Assembly: GCA_025642075.2 (NCBI GenBank)
Contig: JAODUO010000115.1
Location: forward strand, 397,501-461,500
Length of the DNA: 64,000 nucleotides
Direction: 5' to 3'
Source of the DNA: Ridgeia piscesae
Lineage: Eukaryota; Annelida; Polychaeta; Sabellida; Siboglinidae
Positions 41,111 to 53,849 of this stretch are shown piece after piece. The notes beneath the pieces are model-generated. The model did no database searches and was not told the origin of the DNA. It saw only the letters and a program-made list of their open reading frames with translations. The stretch's first letter is position 1. The number at the start of each line of letters is the position of its first letter. The position numbers were made by a program, and so were the translations under genes.

Positions 41111-42175
41111 TGTAAATTAACTAGTATATTTTCTATTTGAATGGTAGGTAGGGCTGCATTGATCGGCAATCGACCAGGGATGATACACCCTGCTGTGTCT
41201 GGCATAGCTTCAGCTGTGGCTGATGAGAAAAATGATCGAGGGAGTTGCTACATTAGGTCTACATACAATGGAACCTCACTATTAGGGTCACCCTCGGGAA
41301 CTGAAGGTGACATGATTAGCGATGTTAATTACGAAAGATATACCCCAGTACACGTGAAATTATTATATGCAGACAACCTGGCAGTGATAGCTAAGGGGGA
41401 TCTCCGAGAACAGCTGATAGAGTGGAAAGATACGTTCAGCAGACAGGATTGAGAGCAAGTTTGGAAAAGACGGAGGTAATATGGGTGGGGCAGAGATAGA
41501 AAGAGCTGGAAATAGACTTGGAGGGGAGAAGCTCAAGTAGAGACAGTTTTATGCGGGTGGCACGATATGTGGGATGGCAATTCAGACACTAAAATTCGCA
41601 GGAGGAGTTCAGTAGGGGCAAACGTTTGGAGGAAAGTGGAAGGGATGATGGGAGATGAACATAAAATGCTCACCTCACGTATGGCCTAGAGATGATGGCA
41701 CTAATACAGAAACAAGAGAAGGTGCAGGTTTGCAAACACAACTGGGTAAGAAGAATTGTGAGAGTTTGGAGTGCTGTGAAGAATGGACAAATTCATAATG
41801 GAGACCTGTTGGAGCATAGGAAAGTTTTACGAAGAAATTGGCGAGGAGTAAATTGAAACTGGTCAGTCATATGGAAAGAATGGGTGATGACAAAATGGCA
41901 CAGAGAGCACATGCCCAGGAAGTGGAGGGGGAAATGAGGTGAGGAAGACTGCGAATGTGTTGGGACGATTGCATTAGGTGAGATCTGGAAAGAGTGGAAG
42001 GAGAATGGAGAACAAGAAAAACAAATAGAAGGAGCTGGAGACTGTTGGTAGAAGACGTAGCTAGGGGAAAGTGAGGAAAGAGAAGAGGAAGAAAAAGTTG
42101 ATGGAAACAGAAACCATGGCCAACCACATCTTGATGACAATGATGCCAAGAGGAGAACAACATATCTGATGTGTT
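41110..42175 (+). mobile_element. Decayed LINE reverse transcriptase C-terminal part
   Basis: The plus strand reads VKLLYADNLAVIAKGDL (the YADD box mutated to YADN), LREQLIEWKDTFSRQ, then in shifted frames LEKTEV, MWVGQ, DSFMRVARYVGWQF, YGLEMMALIQKQEKVQVC, NWVRRIVRVW and MPRKWRGK. Many stops and frameshifts are present. This is the common C-terminal half of invertebrate LINE RT proteins. It is antisense to MLH3 and probably in its 5' intron. Confidence 0.8.
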
Positions 42176-42477
42176 TATAAAGTGATGTTCAATTGTATAT
42201 AATATGCATACATACATATATCAGTGTTTGAAATTCTGCTTCTCTGTTTGCCTGTGACAACTGAATTTGCCTCTGAACAAGTGAAATTGTTTTAAAGTCT
42301 AGCATGAATTGTCTTTGACAGGGTTATCAGCACACTATTAAATTGTACATATCATTAATTACTTATGGACAAGTGGTTTTTAAATGTTGTTGGACAAGTG
42401 AATTGTTGTACAGACAAGTGAAATGTTTCTTTCTACTTGTCTTCAGGACAAGTACAAAATCTGCCTAATGTTAAACC

Positions 42478-42479
<2 letters not shown>

Positions 42480-42543
<64 letters not shown>
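42480..42543. repeat. (AT)n microsatellite
   Basis: TA dinucleotide run. The flanks 42176-42480 and 42544-42890 hold no recognised gene. Confidence 0.93.
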
Positions 42544-42545
<2 letters not shown>

Positions 42546-42889
42546 ACTATGATGGTTTGATATCATTATAAAATAAGTCAACACTTTTTTCCATCAGCAC
42601 AAATCATATACATAGAATGTAGCTGTATTAGTTTATTACACATTAAATGTTACGGCCAGTTGGTATTAATCGTTTTCACCTTTCCATTTCTTATAATGTT
42701 TCAGTTTTTATGGAATGCTTTATACTTATAGTTTATCTTATCATGGTACATATGACATGGTTATGGTTTCACTTCAGCCATATCTAAAAAATACTAAAAT
42801 TAAAATAATTGCAATTTGACATTTGTGCTGTCATTCATAGCAGTATTTTAGATGTCAAACCGTGCAACAAAACACTTATTAACGACAAC

Positions 42890-43500
42890 GGGTACAAGAC
42901 ATTCTTGTCAGTCTTGACAGTTTACAGGCACAACCACTGCACGCTGTAGACGCAGTCACACAGACGCGCCCAGAGCCCCAGGCTCAGCCAGGCCAAGCCC
43001 AACCCAAGGCAATGCCAAGCCATCCGGCGAAGCGCTTTTCCACTGGGCGATAACATATGACGCTGCAGACGTATCTTGTTATTTATTAACCTGTATGGGT
43101 CGTTTTAGAAAAATTTGAACAAACTCATGGGTTCAAACATACTTAGGCTGCAGCATAAAACAGATGCACAGCGGATTTACAAAAGTCGTCTGCTACGAGA
43201 ATGTTATGATCTCGTAAAAGCTCGTTCACGCCGCTCGTGAGATTCGCGTCCTTGTTGCCATGCAACAAGATGATATGCTTCCGCACTTTCATTCAATGTG
43301 TGTATTATTTTCGGTGACCCAATCAAATGCGTCGAATGGAAGTGTTGGGTAGCGCATGTGTATGTCGTTGAAAGATTCTTGCTTATAAGTGTAAATATAA
43401 CGGTATAAGGTGGTACATTGTTAAAGTATTTGAAACGTATCGGGCGTGTTACTTGTCAATTTGTAAACACGCCCACCATCACGTGTATTGCCATATCAGA
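42890..43500. promoter_or_regulatory. Putative bidirectional promoter region of MLH3 and ZC2HC1C
   Basis: The most GC-balanced stretch between the two divergent genes, with CpG-containing segments (ggcgaagcgcttttcc, cgttcacgccgctcgtgag). MLH3 needs an upstream non-coding exon on the minus strand, with a weak donor candidate cccatacag|gttaat near 43093. ZC2HC1C needs one on the plus strand. Inference only. Confidence 0.35.
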
Positions 43501-43609
43501 CGGGCGACAATTTTGTCTTCTTGACTTCGATCTTGCTGCCTGCACGCCGTCAGAGTCGAGGCCGCAAATAATCGGACGTAGGCCTTTGACTTTGTGAATC
43601 GTCAAAGCC
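43500..43609 (+). other. Candidate non-coding exon 1 of ZC2HC1C
   Basis: A CG-rich stretch ends in a consensus donor AAAGCC|gtgagtac at 43609. It would join the acceptor at 55700 across an intron of about 12 kb. The 5' limit is arbitrary. Confidence 0.35.
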
Positions 43610-43611
43610 GT

Positions 43612-45285
43612 GAGTACACACATGTATTAGACATAATGTTCATTAGCCTATGAGTCATTGACATTGCTATAGTAAGTACGGAGGCCTAATAAGTATAATA
43701 TTAATAAGCACAACGACAACGTCTGTAATAATGCGATGATACTGTTACGATAACCAAGTGACACTACAATATGATATGACATATACTGATATAGATATAC
43801 AAGACTTTTGCCTAGGCTAGGGCTCCGTAAATCCTAATTTCCTACACTGCTTAATTGGCTATAATATAAATCATTAATTGTACTTATTAAAATATATGTC
43901 ACGACTCACATATCATATGTCTGCATGATTTATAACGTTCACGGGAAAGTGGAAGCAGAACTCATGTTGATCTATTGACTTATTAAATCATTGGGGATGC
44001 TTTCAGCAGTTATTGTGCAGGTGTACATGCAACATTATATTCAGAATAATATAAATCTCTCTGCTTCTCCCACCAATAGTAATATTTTATTACCATGTAT
44101 CAGACAGAGCATAATTTACTCGATGTATCAGAGTCCTCCTTAACTTCCATCTCTCAATTCTTATCTTAATTCCACAGTCCTTTTCTATTTCAGTTAATTC
44201 TCTCCATCTACGTGTCATACCATTCTGTTCAACCCAGTATGTACTACGTACATGAATCATTATCAGTTACACATTTAAAAGGGCACATGTGTAGAAAATG
44301 ACTGATTAATAATGTGGCCAGATGCTGTCAGTAATTAAGTAGTTCTAATAGTTAATCTTCTTAGGCTGCACCAGATCCCCAAAAAATTATGATGCAGCAG
44401 TTTATTAAATAAATGTTTTACTGCCTTGCTCTCAAAATCTGCTTCATTATCTCAAGTATATAAGCAATTTTATATTGAAGGTTATGTGTGATTGTAACTA
44501 ATTGCGTTACTGGGTCAACATGTGTGGTCGTTCATGTCAAAACTGTGGATATTTGTGGAAACTCCATATTATAACAATTAACATGTCATCCCACTCATTT
44601 AAATTTCAGTTTATGCAGTCTCTTATTTCATGATGCCACCTGAGCATGTACACTATTCTTAGCTTCCCAGCTTCAGATGTTGGTAACTAGGGTCCAATGT
44701 ACTGGTCAGGTGTACTGGTCAAGGTGCTGGCTCAGAGTCGGTCTGTTGCCTATGAACCACGCATTTCATTCTCTTATCTAAAAAAATGAGAGTTTAGACA
44801 ACTCGCTATATACAGTTCACTTTAGTGAGAAGCTACCCGGTAGTTCATGTGTACCCTTCCTGTAGGGGTAGGGTGTGTTTGCTGCCACCCTCACCAGTAT
44901 GATGTTCTGTCATCTACTACGATGACTGTATGTATTCGGAGATGTAAAAATAAGTATATTCTCCCCTGTCCAAAAACATACAATGTAAACAAATAATGAC
45001 ACTTGTTATCTGGAAACGCACGGTTACATTATGCATTTGGACATGCAAATAATATGTGTATAAAGACTTATAATACACACAAGTTATTTATTTTATATTT
45101 AGAATATCTGAGAACACACAGTGTCTAAATATTTGCAATCATTGTGGTAGCTAGACAGCAAGAAATTTATCTACTTTGAAGAAATAAAAAATACATCACA
45201 TCAAAATGTGAACAAGAGCACCTACATGTAAAGATGTGTAAACACTGCATGTTTGAACATTTTGTCCACAATGAGTTTTATTTTT
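43612..45285. other. ZC2HC1C intron 1, first part
   Basis: AT-rich, no supported exon or named repeat. Confidence 0.4.
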
Positions 45286-45382
45286 ACAATACAATACAAT
45301 ACAATACAATACAATACAATACAATACAATACAATACAATACAATACAATACAATACAATACAATACAATACAATACAATAA
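45286..45382. repeat. (ACAAT)n pentanucleotide array
   Basis: About 19 units, lying at the 3' end of the minus-strand LINE fragment that follows; on that strand it is (ATTGT)n. Confidence 0.95.
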
Positions 45383-45890
45383 CACTTTATTGTCCGGACT
45401 GGGAAATTCGTTTTGCCGCGTTCGTCATAAAATATAAAATACAGGAATAGAGAAATAATAATGCAGATAAATTCATTATTACAACAGTATGTAATACATT
45501 AATCATAATAAAATACAAGACTAATATATAATATAATTTAAAATTATAGTTATAATTATAATTGTGGTCGTCCTTTCACAAATAATAAAAATAAAGAAAC
45601 AAAATACAACATACACACATAACGTCAGAGGTGAAGAAAGTTGTACAGACCTTGGAATGAATGAGTCACGCTTCCTATTTGTTTTGGATATGATAGTTCT
45701 GAACCTTCTGGACGAGGGCAGAAGGACGTACTCTTTATATAGAATGTGTGTATTGTCATTAATTATTTTATTAGCTTTACGGAGTACCTGCTTTTCATAC
45801 AAAGCAGTGAGAGAGGATTGTTTGAGGCCGATTATTTTGCTACTAATGTTTATAACATGTGGTGTCAAATTGAATCCTGGAGACATAAAC
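45383..45890 (-). mobile_element. LINE 3'-end fragment (Rex1/CR1-like)
   Basis: The minus-strand frame IGLKQSSLTALYEKQVLRKA, NKIINDNTHILY, LLPSSRRFR and RKRDSFIPRSV matches the C-terminus of the LINE at 14160-15660. Its 3' untranslated region (plus strand ctttattgtccggactggga) abuts the (ACAAT)n array. Confidence 0.8.
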
Positions 45891-45899
45891 ATATCATGG

Positions 45900-46920
45900 T
45901 AATTGTTTTTACCATTTAATAGCTTTACAGTATTTTTATATTTCATTTTTATTCATATTGTTGAGAGTATACAGTCATGTAAGTCTATCTTGAAACTGTA
46001 CTTACAATTTCCCAGAAATGTTTATAGCAATCATTTCATGAGACATCATGCCTATGGGAGGGGACAATTGTTAGTCACTGTGAAGAATTATCCAATTTGT
46101 ACAAATTATGTTTTTTTGCTAAAATCCTCATACAATTAAACTGTTAGTAGTATGTTAAATTAAGATCCATCAGTTCTACAATCCATCCTATGAGTTTTTC
46201 TGAAAGTCAGCTTTCCGAACACTTGATGAATAACCCCCTGGTACTCTGTGAAAGAGGATTAAATAATTAAAACTTGATGTTACCTTTGATAAGGACAGTT
46301 AAGGTCAACAAAGTCGCTTCTAAGTGTCAACCTTTGTGGGCATCTCACAGTTGTTGCTAGTAACTAAACAAAGACCAGATTGCATGCTGTGCTTCATTGT
46401 CATACACAAACAAAGACGTCTTATTACTGACGTCATAATTTGGTATTAAAATTTCATGCTACCTTTAATAAGAACGCTTTCCGCGAAGGTGTCATCAACA
46501 ATGCCAAGCCTTTATAAGATCTTCTAATGACCTGTGTCAGTATATTTTATCAGGCATTAGGTGATTCTCCTTCTGCTAATTACAAATGATTGATTTTATT
46601 CCCACTGGGCTATACAACTGACGTCTTTGGCCATGTGCCATCATCAGGTTATTTACCTTCCCCTGTCTGGTGGGTAGCCATGACAGCTGTACATGTTTAC
46701 AACTGTATCATCATGTCACTAGTCAACTCTCCACTGTATATATCTCTATTCATGACATGCACATCAGATTCACCGATATTTTAAACCGCCCTGCGGCGAT
46801 TTCAAAGCTGTTTACAGCTACATGTAAACTCAGATCTGTTTGTTTGTTTGTATAATTCAGAATAACATGTCTAATAATAATAATAATAATTGATTTTTCA
46901 TAAATAGCTTTTTTGATTTG
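45900..46920. other. ZC2HC1C intron 1, no gene seen
   Basis: Short open frames without support. A small (AAT)n run is at 46874-46890. Confidence 0.4.
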
Positions 46921-46924
46921 ATTT

Positions 46925-47215
46925 TGGAGCAGGGTTATGTAGAGCCTAGAGCACCACAGTAATCTGGACGACCTGGGTCCAAATCCTGTGCTACCATGTC
47001 AAATCTTGAGCAGATTTGTTTGTTGAATGAATACCTAGCTATAGACAGTTGTAGATACTTGTGTACAAATAGTACATGGCTGAATGCTTCCTAGAGAAGT
47101 TGAGATGGTGTTTAATCGAGCAGGCCTGCTAGAGAGTAAAATATAAAGTACTTTGAACAGTTCTAACTTCTGATGACTAAATACTGTGTTATATAAGAAC
47201 TTACCTTTCATTTAT
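46925..47215 (+). mobile_element. SINE, near full length
   Basis: tRNA-like head with a B-box-like cctgggtccaaatcc near 46968, a middle region, then the tail shared with 17265-17400 and 62345-62455 (atggctgaatgcttcc, gagatggtgttt, aaagtactttgaac, gttatataagaacttacctt). Confidence 0.72.
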
Positions 47216-49490
47216 AGTTTATTTACATACTCAATTAACTACATGTTGCTGAATTGCTATATTCTGGTTTCAAACCTATGATTTTGTAAGTTTAAATGCA
47301 CCCACTGCAGTGTACGTGCACTGTACAGTTATCGCACACTGAAGTAATTAGTATCCACTATAATATTTAAAAATGTACAATGCTAAGTTTAAAAAAAGTT
47401 ATACATATCTACCTGTTGCTACTCTAGCATAAGAGTTTTAACAACAACAAAAAATTGGAATTATTTTATTGTTTTGATATATGAAATGTTATGACATTTC
47501 AATGATTTGTACCAACAAAAGTAAAAAAACTGCACCAACTATATTATCAGTGATTAACCCCACGGAATGACAAGGCTCTGCACAACTAATGGAATGCATT
47601 ATTGTGTAATACTGCTGTAATAAAATATTGATTCGTCAATTGTCAAATACAAACTTATCTTTCTCAGACTTTTTTTACTGTTTCCACGTGTTGGCATAAC
47701 TTAGTAAGCTGAATACTATCACTTTAATGCCTATTTTGGGTGGTGGTCTTTCACAAATACAACACACATGTGCACCAGGCTGTGGTCATTGTTCCAACCA
47801 ACCTCTGCCCAGCTTCTACACCTCTGTCTGGTGTCAGATGTTCTGAATTACTTCCAATCCATAGACCAGGAACACTCAGAAGGGCTGGCTACTCTCAAAA
47901 TTAAAGTGGTGACACATCCATATTTTTTTTAACAAACATTAAATCGCGATCGCAAGCCATATTTTGCTTATCATTTCATGGGTGTTGATTGGTTGTTGAT
48001 CACCTGATGGTGTCATATGACTATAAATACATATCTGAGTGAACCTCTAGTGTTGATAGAACGTGAGAAAGTCATCCTCCTCCTCCTCCAAATAATAATT
48101 GGTGCCATCACAAGGCATTGCTTGTGGCAGCAGCAAGTCAGACAATCCCCTCCTCCAATGACTACATAATTGGGACAGTACATTTCTCTGGACATCCATA
48201 TTTCTTCAAAATCTTTCACAGAAAAATATGGCTGAGATAACAGCAACAATTTCTCCACTGACTGAAAGTTCTAATTGAGATTCTGCTGTGGTCAAAATAG
48301 ATTTGGCTTAGACATGTGACATGTAGGCTGGTTTCTGTGGGTGGTTTCTATGTACAGTGTAGAGGGTACCTCGTGGGCTGAGAAAGCTCACTGATCAAAC
48401 CTTTGTGGCAAAACACTGGCCTCCAGCTTTTGTACATATTCAGCTGGGATTGCACTCACTCCGGGGGTTTTAATCCTCTGAGGCTGGATGTTTTCCGCTA
48501 CTTAATGACGCCTTTCACAATGATTTGGCAACAAAGCCAAGTATCAGGCTATTTAATAGACTTACCCTAGCAGATGATTTGAGGCCAAAAACCAAGGCTC
48601 AGCTACACCCAGTGACTTCAGTTTGCAGATTGCAGTGCCAAAATTATCGTCCCAACCATGCCAAACGTGAGCCCACAAACATAGTGGAAAACTTGCCCTG
48701 ACCTTTAACTACTAAATATGCTGTCATACCAAGAGTAACCCACCTTTACTAGTTTCTGAATTTTGTCTTATTTAAATTTTTTCCAAATTCTGTTATATGC
48801 CAATATCTAGCACATGAGTACACTCTTGTCTTGACACCAGAATAAGTCGACATGCATCCCTGTATGGAAGTAATCTATGGCTCCCACTTTCCCTGCTGCT
48901 TTTCTGTGCCCAGTCATTTTATTCTTCCAATTAGCACAAGGATGTGATGGTTCAATCCAAACAACTGTAATAGACTGTAACCTGATAGCTGTATTCAACT
49001 ACCTTGGCAGCGTACACTAACTACAGTTACCTTAGCAGTATAGGTTGCACAGATTAATGATAAATGCAACGATTGGTAAAGCATGTGTAGCCTTCGGAAG
49101 ATTTGACATACATCTACCAGTCAGTGGGTACAAACATTCCCACTCACAATCCAAGAAAAATCAAATCTGAATGGTGATAATGATGACATGGTCACCTTTG
49201 TTCCGCAGAGAATTAATAAGTGCTGTAACTGGCAACACAAAACTGACCAAATAATTCAAATATGGTCACCAAATACATGAACGGTTATGTTATGGCAGTG
49301 ACAAATCTTTAGTGCAACATTGTCAAGTAGATGAACCATTAAATTTGCTAGTTAGGAATACTCAAAGAGTCAATAATGTTACTGCTGATGTTCATTTGGA
49401 AATGCTGAATGTGCTGAACACATTCAGCATCCTCTGTTTAAAAATACTACTTATTGGTTTTCACACTCATAGAATGTTTAAATTATTTCA
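47216..49490. other. ZC2HC1C intron 1, no gene seen
   Basis: No supported exon. A small perfect hairpin (gctgaatgtg, loop ctgaa, cacattcagc) lies near 49406-49430. A segment near 48360-48500 may be a degraded dispersed repeat. Confidence 0.4.
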
Positions 49491-49496
49491 GTAATC

Positions 49497-50032
49497 AATG
49501 ACGGAAACCTTCCAAATGAAATCCCCCTTCCAAGAAACCTTCCAAATGAAATCTCCCTTCCAAGAAACCTTCCAAATGAAATCCCCCTTCCAAGAAACCT
49601 TCCAAATGAAATCCCCCTTCCAAGAAACCTTCCAAATGAAATCTCCCTTCCAAGAAACCTTCCAAATGAAATCCCCCTTCCAAGAAACCTTCCAAATGAA
49701 ATCTCCCTTCCAAGAAACCTTCCAAATGAAACCCTCCCTTCCAAGAAACCTTCCAAATGAAACCCTCCCTTCCAAGAGACCTTCCAAATGAAATCCCCTT
49801 CCAAGAAACCTTCCAAATGAAATCCCCCTTCCAAGAAACCTTCCAAATGAAATCCCCCTTCCAAGAAACCTTCCAAATGAAATCTCCCTTCCAAGAAACC
49901 TTCCAAATGAAATCCCCCTTCCAAGAAACCTTCCAAATGAAATCTCCCTTCCAAGAAACCTTCCAAATGAAATCTCCCTTCCAAGATACCTTCCAAATAA
50001 AATCCCCCTTCCAAGAAACCTTCCAAATGAAA
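49497..50032. repeat. 30-bp minisatellite
   Basis: About 18 units of 30 bp (aaaccttccaaatgaaat then ccccttccaag). Every unit is 30 bp apart from a few one-base indels, giving 10-residue open frames on both strands. Nothing suggests that it is translated. Confidence 0.95.
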
Positions 50033-50385
50033 TATGCCAGACTTGCCAGTGCTTCCTCTTCTGGTTATCAATAATGGCCGTCTCTATTGGACTATTGTGT
50101 CCACTGGCACAGAGGGAAATGGACAACATTTTAGAAATTGAGTGCAGTGTTGCGATTTTGAATAACAACAATACAAACTAGCTCTGACAGGTGCAGTGAA
50201 CACCGTTGAGCACAGTCATTTATCCTTACGCAGGTCATTAAGGGGACCACATAGTGAGCTTGCTGGTGTATCACTGAAGTGGCTCAACCAACCACGTTAT
50301 AATTTCTTCTTCTGCTGCTGTGTGCCACTGACTCAGCCAATGAAACCAGCCTGATGTGTGCATTACCTACTGACATGTCATAGTT

Positions 50386-50698
<313 letters not shown>

Positions 50699-50699
50699 A

Positions 50700-51770
50700 A
50701 ATTAATTATATGGTAACAATATTAAATTGTGTGCATTGACTGACATCTGTCTGTTTGTATGAGTGAGATATCAGCTGGGAACATATTCTTTATTTATAAT
50801 ATTAGGAGTTCACTTATTATCAATACTTACAGCAATTGTATCAGAAAAAATTCCATCTAAATAATTATTGAGATGAGAGATTTATTGTTGTCATGGAAGA
50901 AAAAAACAGATCTATTATCTTGTCTTTGTTTTATTTACTACGTTTCACTACTTGTTAATGCCATATAATTACAGAATGTATAGGTAGAATACTAGTTAAT
51001 TGTCCTGCATAAGTAAGACCAACACAATGCATTATCCATAACAAGTAATACTTTGGCAGAAAAACAAAATATTTCTTATATAGTCTGTAGTATATTTTCC
51101 ATCTAATCAGGCTCAGTCATCAATACTGAAATACTGAGGTGTCTTACAATGTGTTCATTATCTCCATGCTCTGGGGAGAAACGTTAGTTTTTCTAAGCGG
51201 AGCTGGTCTTTAGAACATGACAGTTGATACTCACACCTGTACAGGTAACAACTGTTAGCACAATGACAATTACTCAGTGCCTGACTAGCTGACACAGCAA
51301 TGTCTCCAGAAGTCATAGGTGGTATTGATTTAGTGAGTAGCACACCGGTGACAAAGTAGGTGACACCTACCCTGGCCGTGTCACCTGTATTGTTAATATG
51401 CACCTGGTCTAGAGGCTGCCAATGCCATCGTTTGAGATGCCGTTTCCTACTGTTACAACAGGTAAAAGATCTACTGGGCACGATGCTAAGATTAATGTGT
51501 ATGTGTGACACCTGCATGCACATATTTGTTTAGTTAAATGTGTATTTGATCCGATTATGTTGACCATTTTCTGGGTGTCGACCGGTGGGCATTTGCAGCT
51601 CTTTGTGTTTCCACGGCAACATCCAACATGATACCCCATCCGCTGTGTTGATGCCATCTGTTCTCTCTCAGATGTCTCAAACACAGTCACGGCAGTTGTG
51701 TTCATCTATAATGTATACACATAATTATATACTGTCCCATATTTATGCAGGGTTTATGTATGTGTCTGTG
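50700..51770. other. ZC2HC1C intron 1, no gene seen
   Basis: Minus-strand frames at 51158-51705 have Cys-rich pieces but no recognised domain and no supporting splice sites. Confidence 0.35.
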
Positions 51771-51774
51771 TGCA

Positions 51775-53772
51775 CTGCTGCCTTCAGCACTGCTGCCTTC
51801 AGCACTGCTGCCTTCAGCACTGCTGCCTTCAGCACTGCTGCCTTCAGCACTGCTGCCTTCAGCACTGCTGCCTTCAGCACTGCTGCCTTCAGCACTACTG
51901 CCTTCAGCACTACTGCCTTCAGCACTACTGCCTTCAGCACTACTGCCTTCTGCACTGCTGCCTTCAGCACTACTGCCTTCAGCACTGCTGCCTTCAGCAC
52001 TACTGCCTTCAGCACTACTGCCTTCAGCACTACTGCCTTCAGCACTACTGCCTTCTGCACTGCTGCCTTCAGCACTACTGCCTTCTGCACTACTGCCTTC
52101 AGCACTACTGCCTTCTGCACTCTGCCTTCAGCACTACTGCCTTCTGCACTGCTGCCTTCTGCACTACTGCCTTCAGCACTACTGCCTTCTGCACTACTGC
52201 CTTCTGCACTACTGCCTTCTGCACTACTGCCTTCATCACTACTGCCTTCTGCACTACTGCCTTCGCACTACTGCCTTCAGCACTACTGCCTTCAGCACTA
52301 CTGCCTTCTGCACTACTGCCTTCAGCACTACTGCCTTCTGCACTACTGCCTTCAGCACTACTGCCTTCTGCACTACTGCCTTCTGCACTACTGCCTTCTG
52401 CACTACTGCCATCATCACTACTGCCTTCAGCACTACTGCCTTCAGCACTACTGCCTTCAGCACTACTTCCTTCTGCACTACTGCCTTCAGCACTACTGCC
52501 TTCTGCACTGCTGCCTTCTGCACTACTGCCTTCTGTATTACTGCCTTCAGCACTACTACTTTCAGCACTACTGCCTTCAGCACTACTGCCTTCTGCACTG
52601 CTGCCTTCTGCACTACTGCCTTCAGCACTCACTACTGCCTTCTGCACTACTGCCTTCTGCACTACTGCCTTCTGTATTACTGCCTTCAGCACTACTACTT
52701 TCAGCACTACTACGTTCAGCACTACTGCCTTCAGCACTACTGCCTTCTGCACTACTGCCTTCTGCACTACTGCCTTCTGCACTACTGCCTTCAGCACTCA
52801 CTACTGCCTTCTGTATTACTGCCTTCAGCACTACTACTTTCAGCACTACTGCCTTCTGCACTACTGCCTTCTGCACTACTGCCTTCTGTATTACTGCCTT
52901 CAGCACTACTACTTTTAGCACTACTACGTTCAGCACTACTGCCTTCAGCACTACTGCCTTCTGCACTACTGCCTTCTGCACTACTGCCTTCAGCACTCAC
53001 TACTGCCTTCTGTATTACTGCCTTCAGTACTACTACTTTCAGCACTACTACTTTCAGCACTACTGCCTTCAGCACTACTGCCTTCTGCACTGCTGCCTTC
53101 TGCACTCACTACTGCCTTCTGCACTACTGCCTTCAGCACTACTGCCTTCTGCACTGCTGCCTTCTGCACTCACTACTGCCTTCTGCACTACTGCCTTCAG
53201 CACTACTGCCTTCTGCACTGCTGCCTTCTGCACTACTGCCTTCAGCACTCACTACTGCCTTCTGCACTACTGCCTTCTGCACTACTGCCTTCTGTATTAC
53301 TGCCTTCAGCACTACTACTTTCAGCACTACTACGTTCAGCACTACTGCCTTCAGCACTACTGCCTTCTGCACTACTGCCTTCTGCACTACTGCCTTCTGC
53401 ACTACTGCCTTCTGCACTACTGCCTTCAGCACTCACTACTGCCTTCTGTATTACTGCCTTCAGCACTACTACTTTCAGCACTACTACTTTCAGCACTACT
53501 GCCTTCAGCACTACTGCCTTCTGCACTACTGCCTTCAGCACTCACTACTGCCTTCTGCACTACTGCCTTCTGCACTACTGCCTTCTGTATTACTGCCTTC
53601 TGCACTACTGCCTTCTGTATTACTGCCTTCAGCACTACTACCTTCTGTATTACTGCCTTCTGCACTACTGCCTTCTGTATTACTGCCTTCTGCACTACTG
53701 CCTTCTGTATTACTGCCTTCTGCACTACTGCCTTCTGTATTACTGCCTTCAGCACTACTGCCTTCTGCACTA
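51775..53772. repeat. 15-bp satellite with higher-order structure
   Basis: About 130 units of cactactgccttcag and variants (ctgc/ctac, cagc/ctgc, tgtatt, tactttc, tacgttc). Blocks such as ttctgtattactgccttcag followed by actactactttcag recur every 200-300 bp. Because 15 is a multiple of three, long open frames arise in several frames on both strands, including 754 codons at 51585-53849. They look like artefacts. Confidence 0.93.
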
Positions 53773-53849
53773 CTCTCTTCTTGGCTTGGCTTTGTATCTT
53801 TTTTATGATGGCAGTTGTCCACATCTGTTTCCGAGGCACTGGCCGCTGA

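Noticed and set aside
49478..50171. Open frames of 197 and 227 codons on the minus strand
   Set aside because: Product of the 30-bp minisatellite; both strands are open and there are no splice sites or homologues.
51585..53849. Open frames of 754, 687 and 382 codons
   Set aside because: They exist in several frames on both strands of the 15-bp satellite and have no unique sequence; the long frames are an automatic result of a unit length divisible by three.
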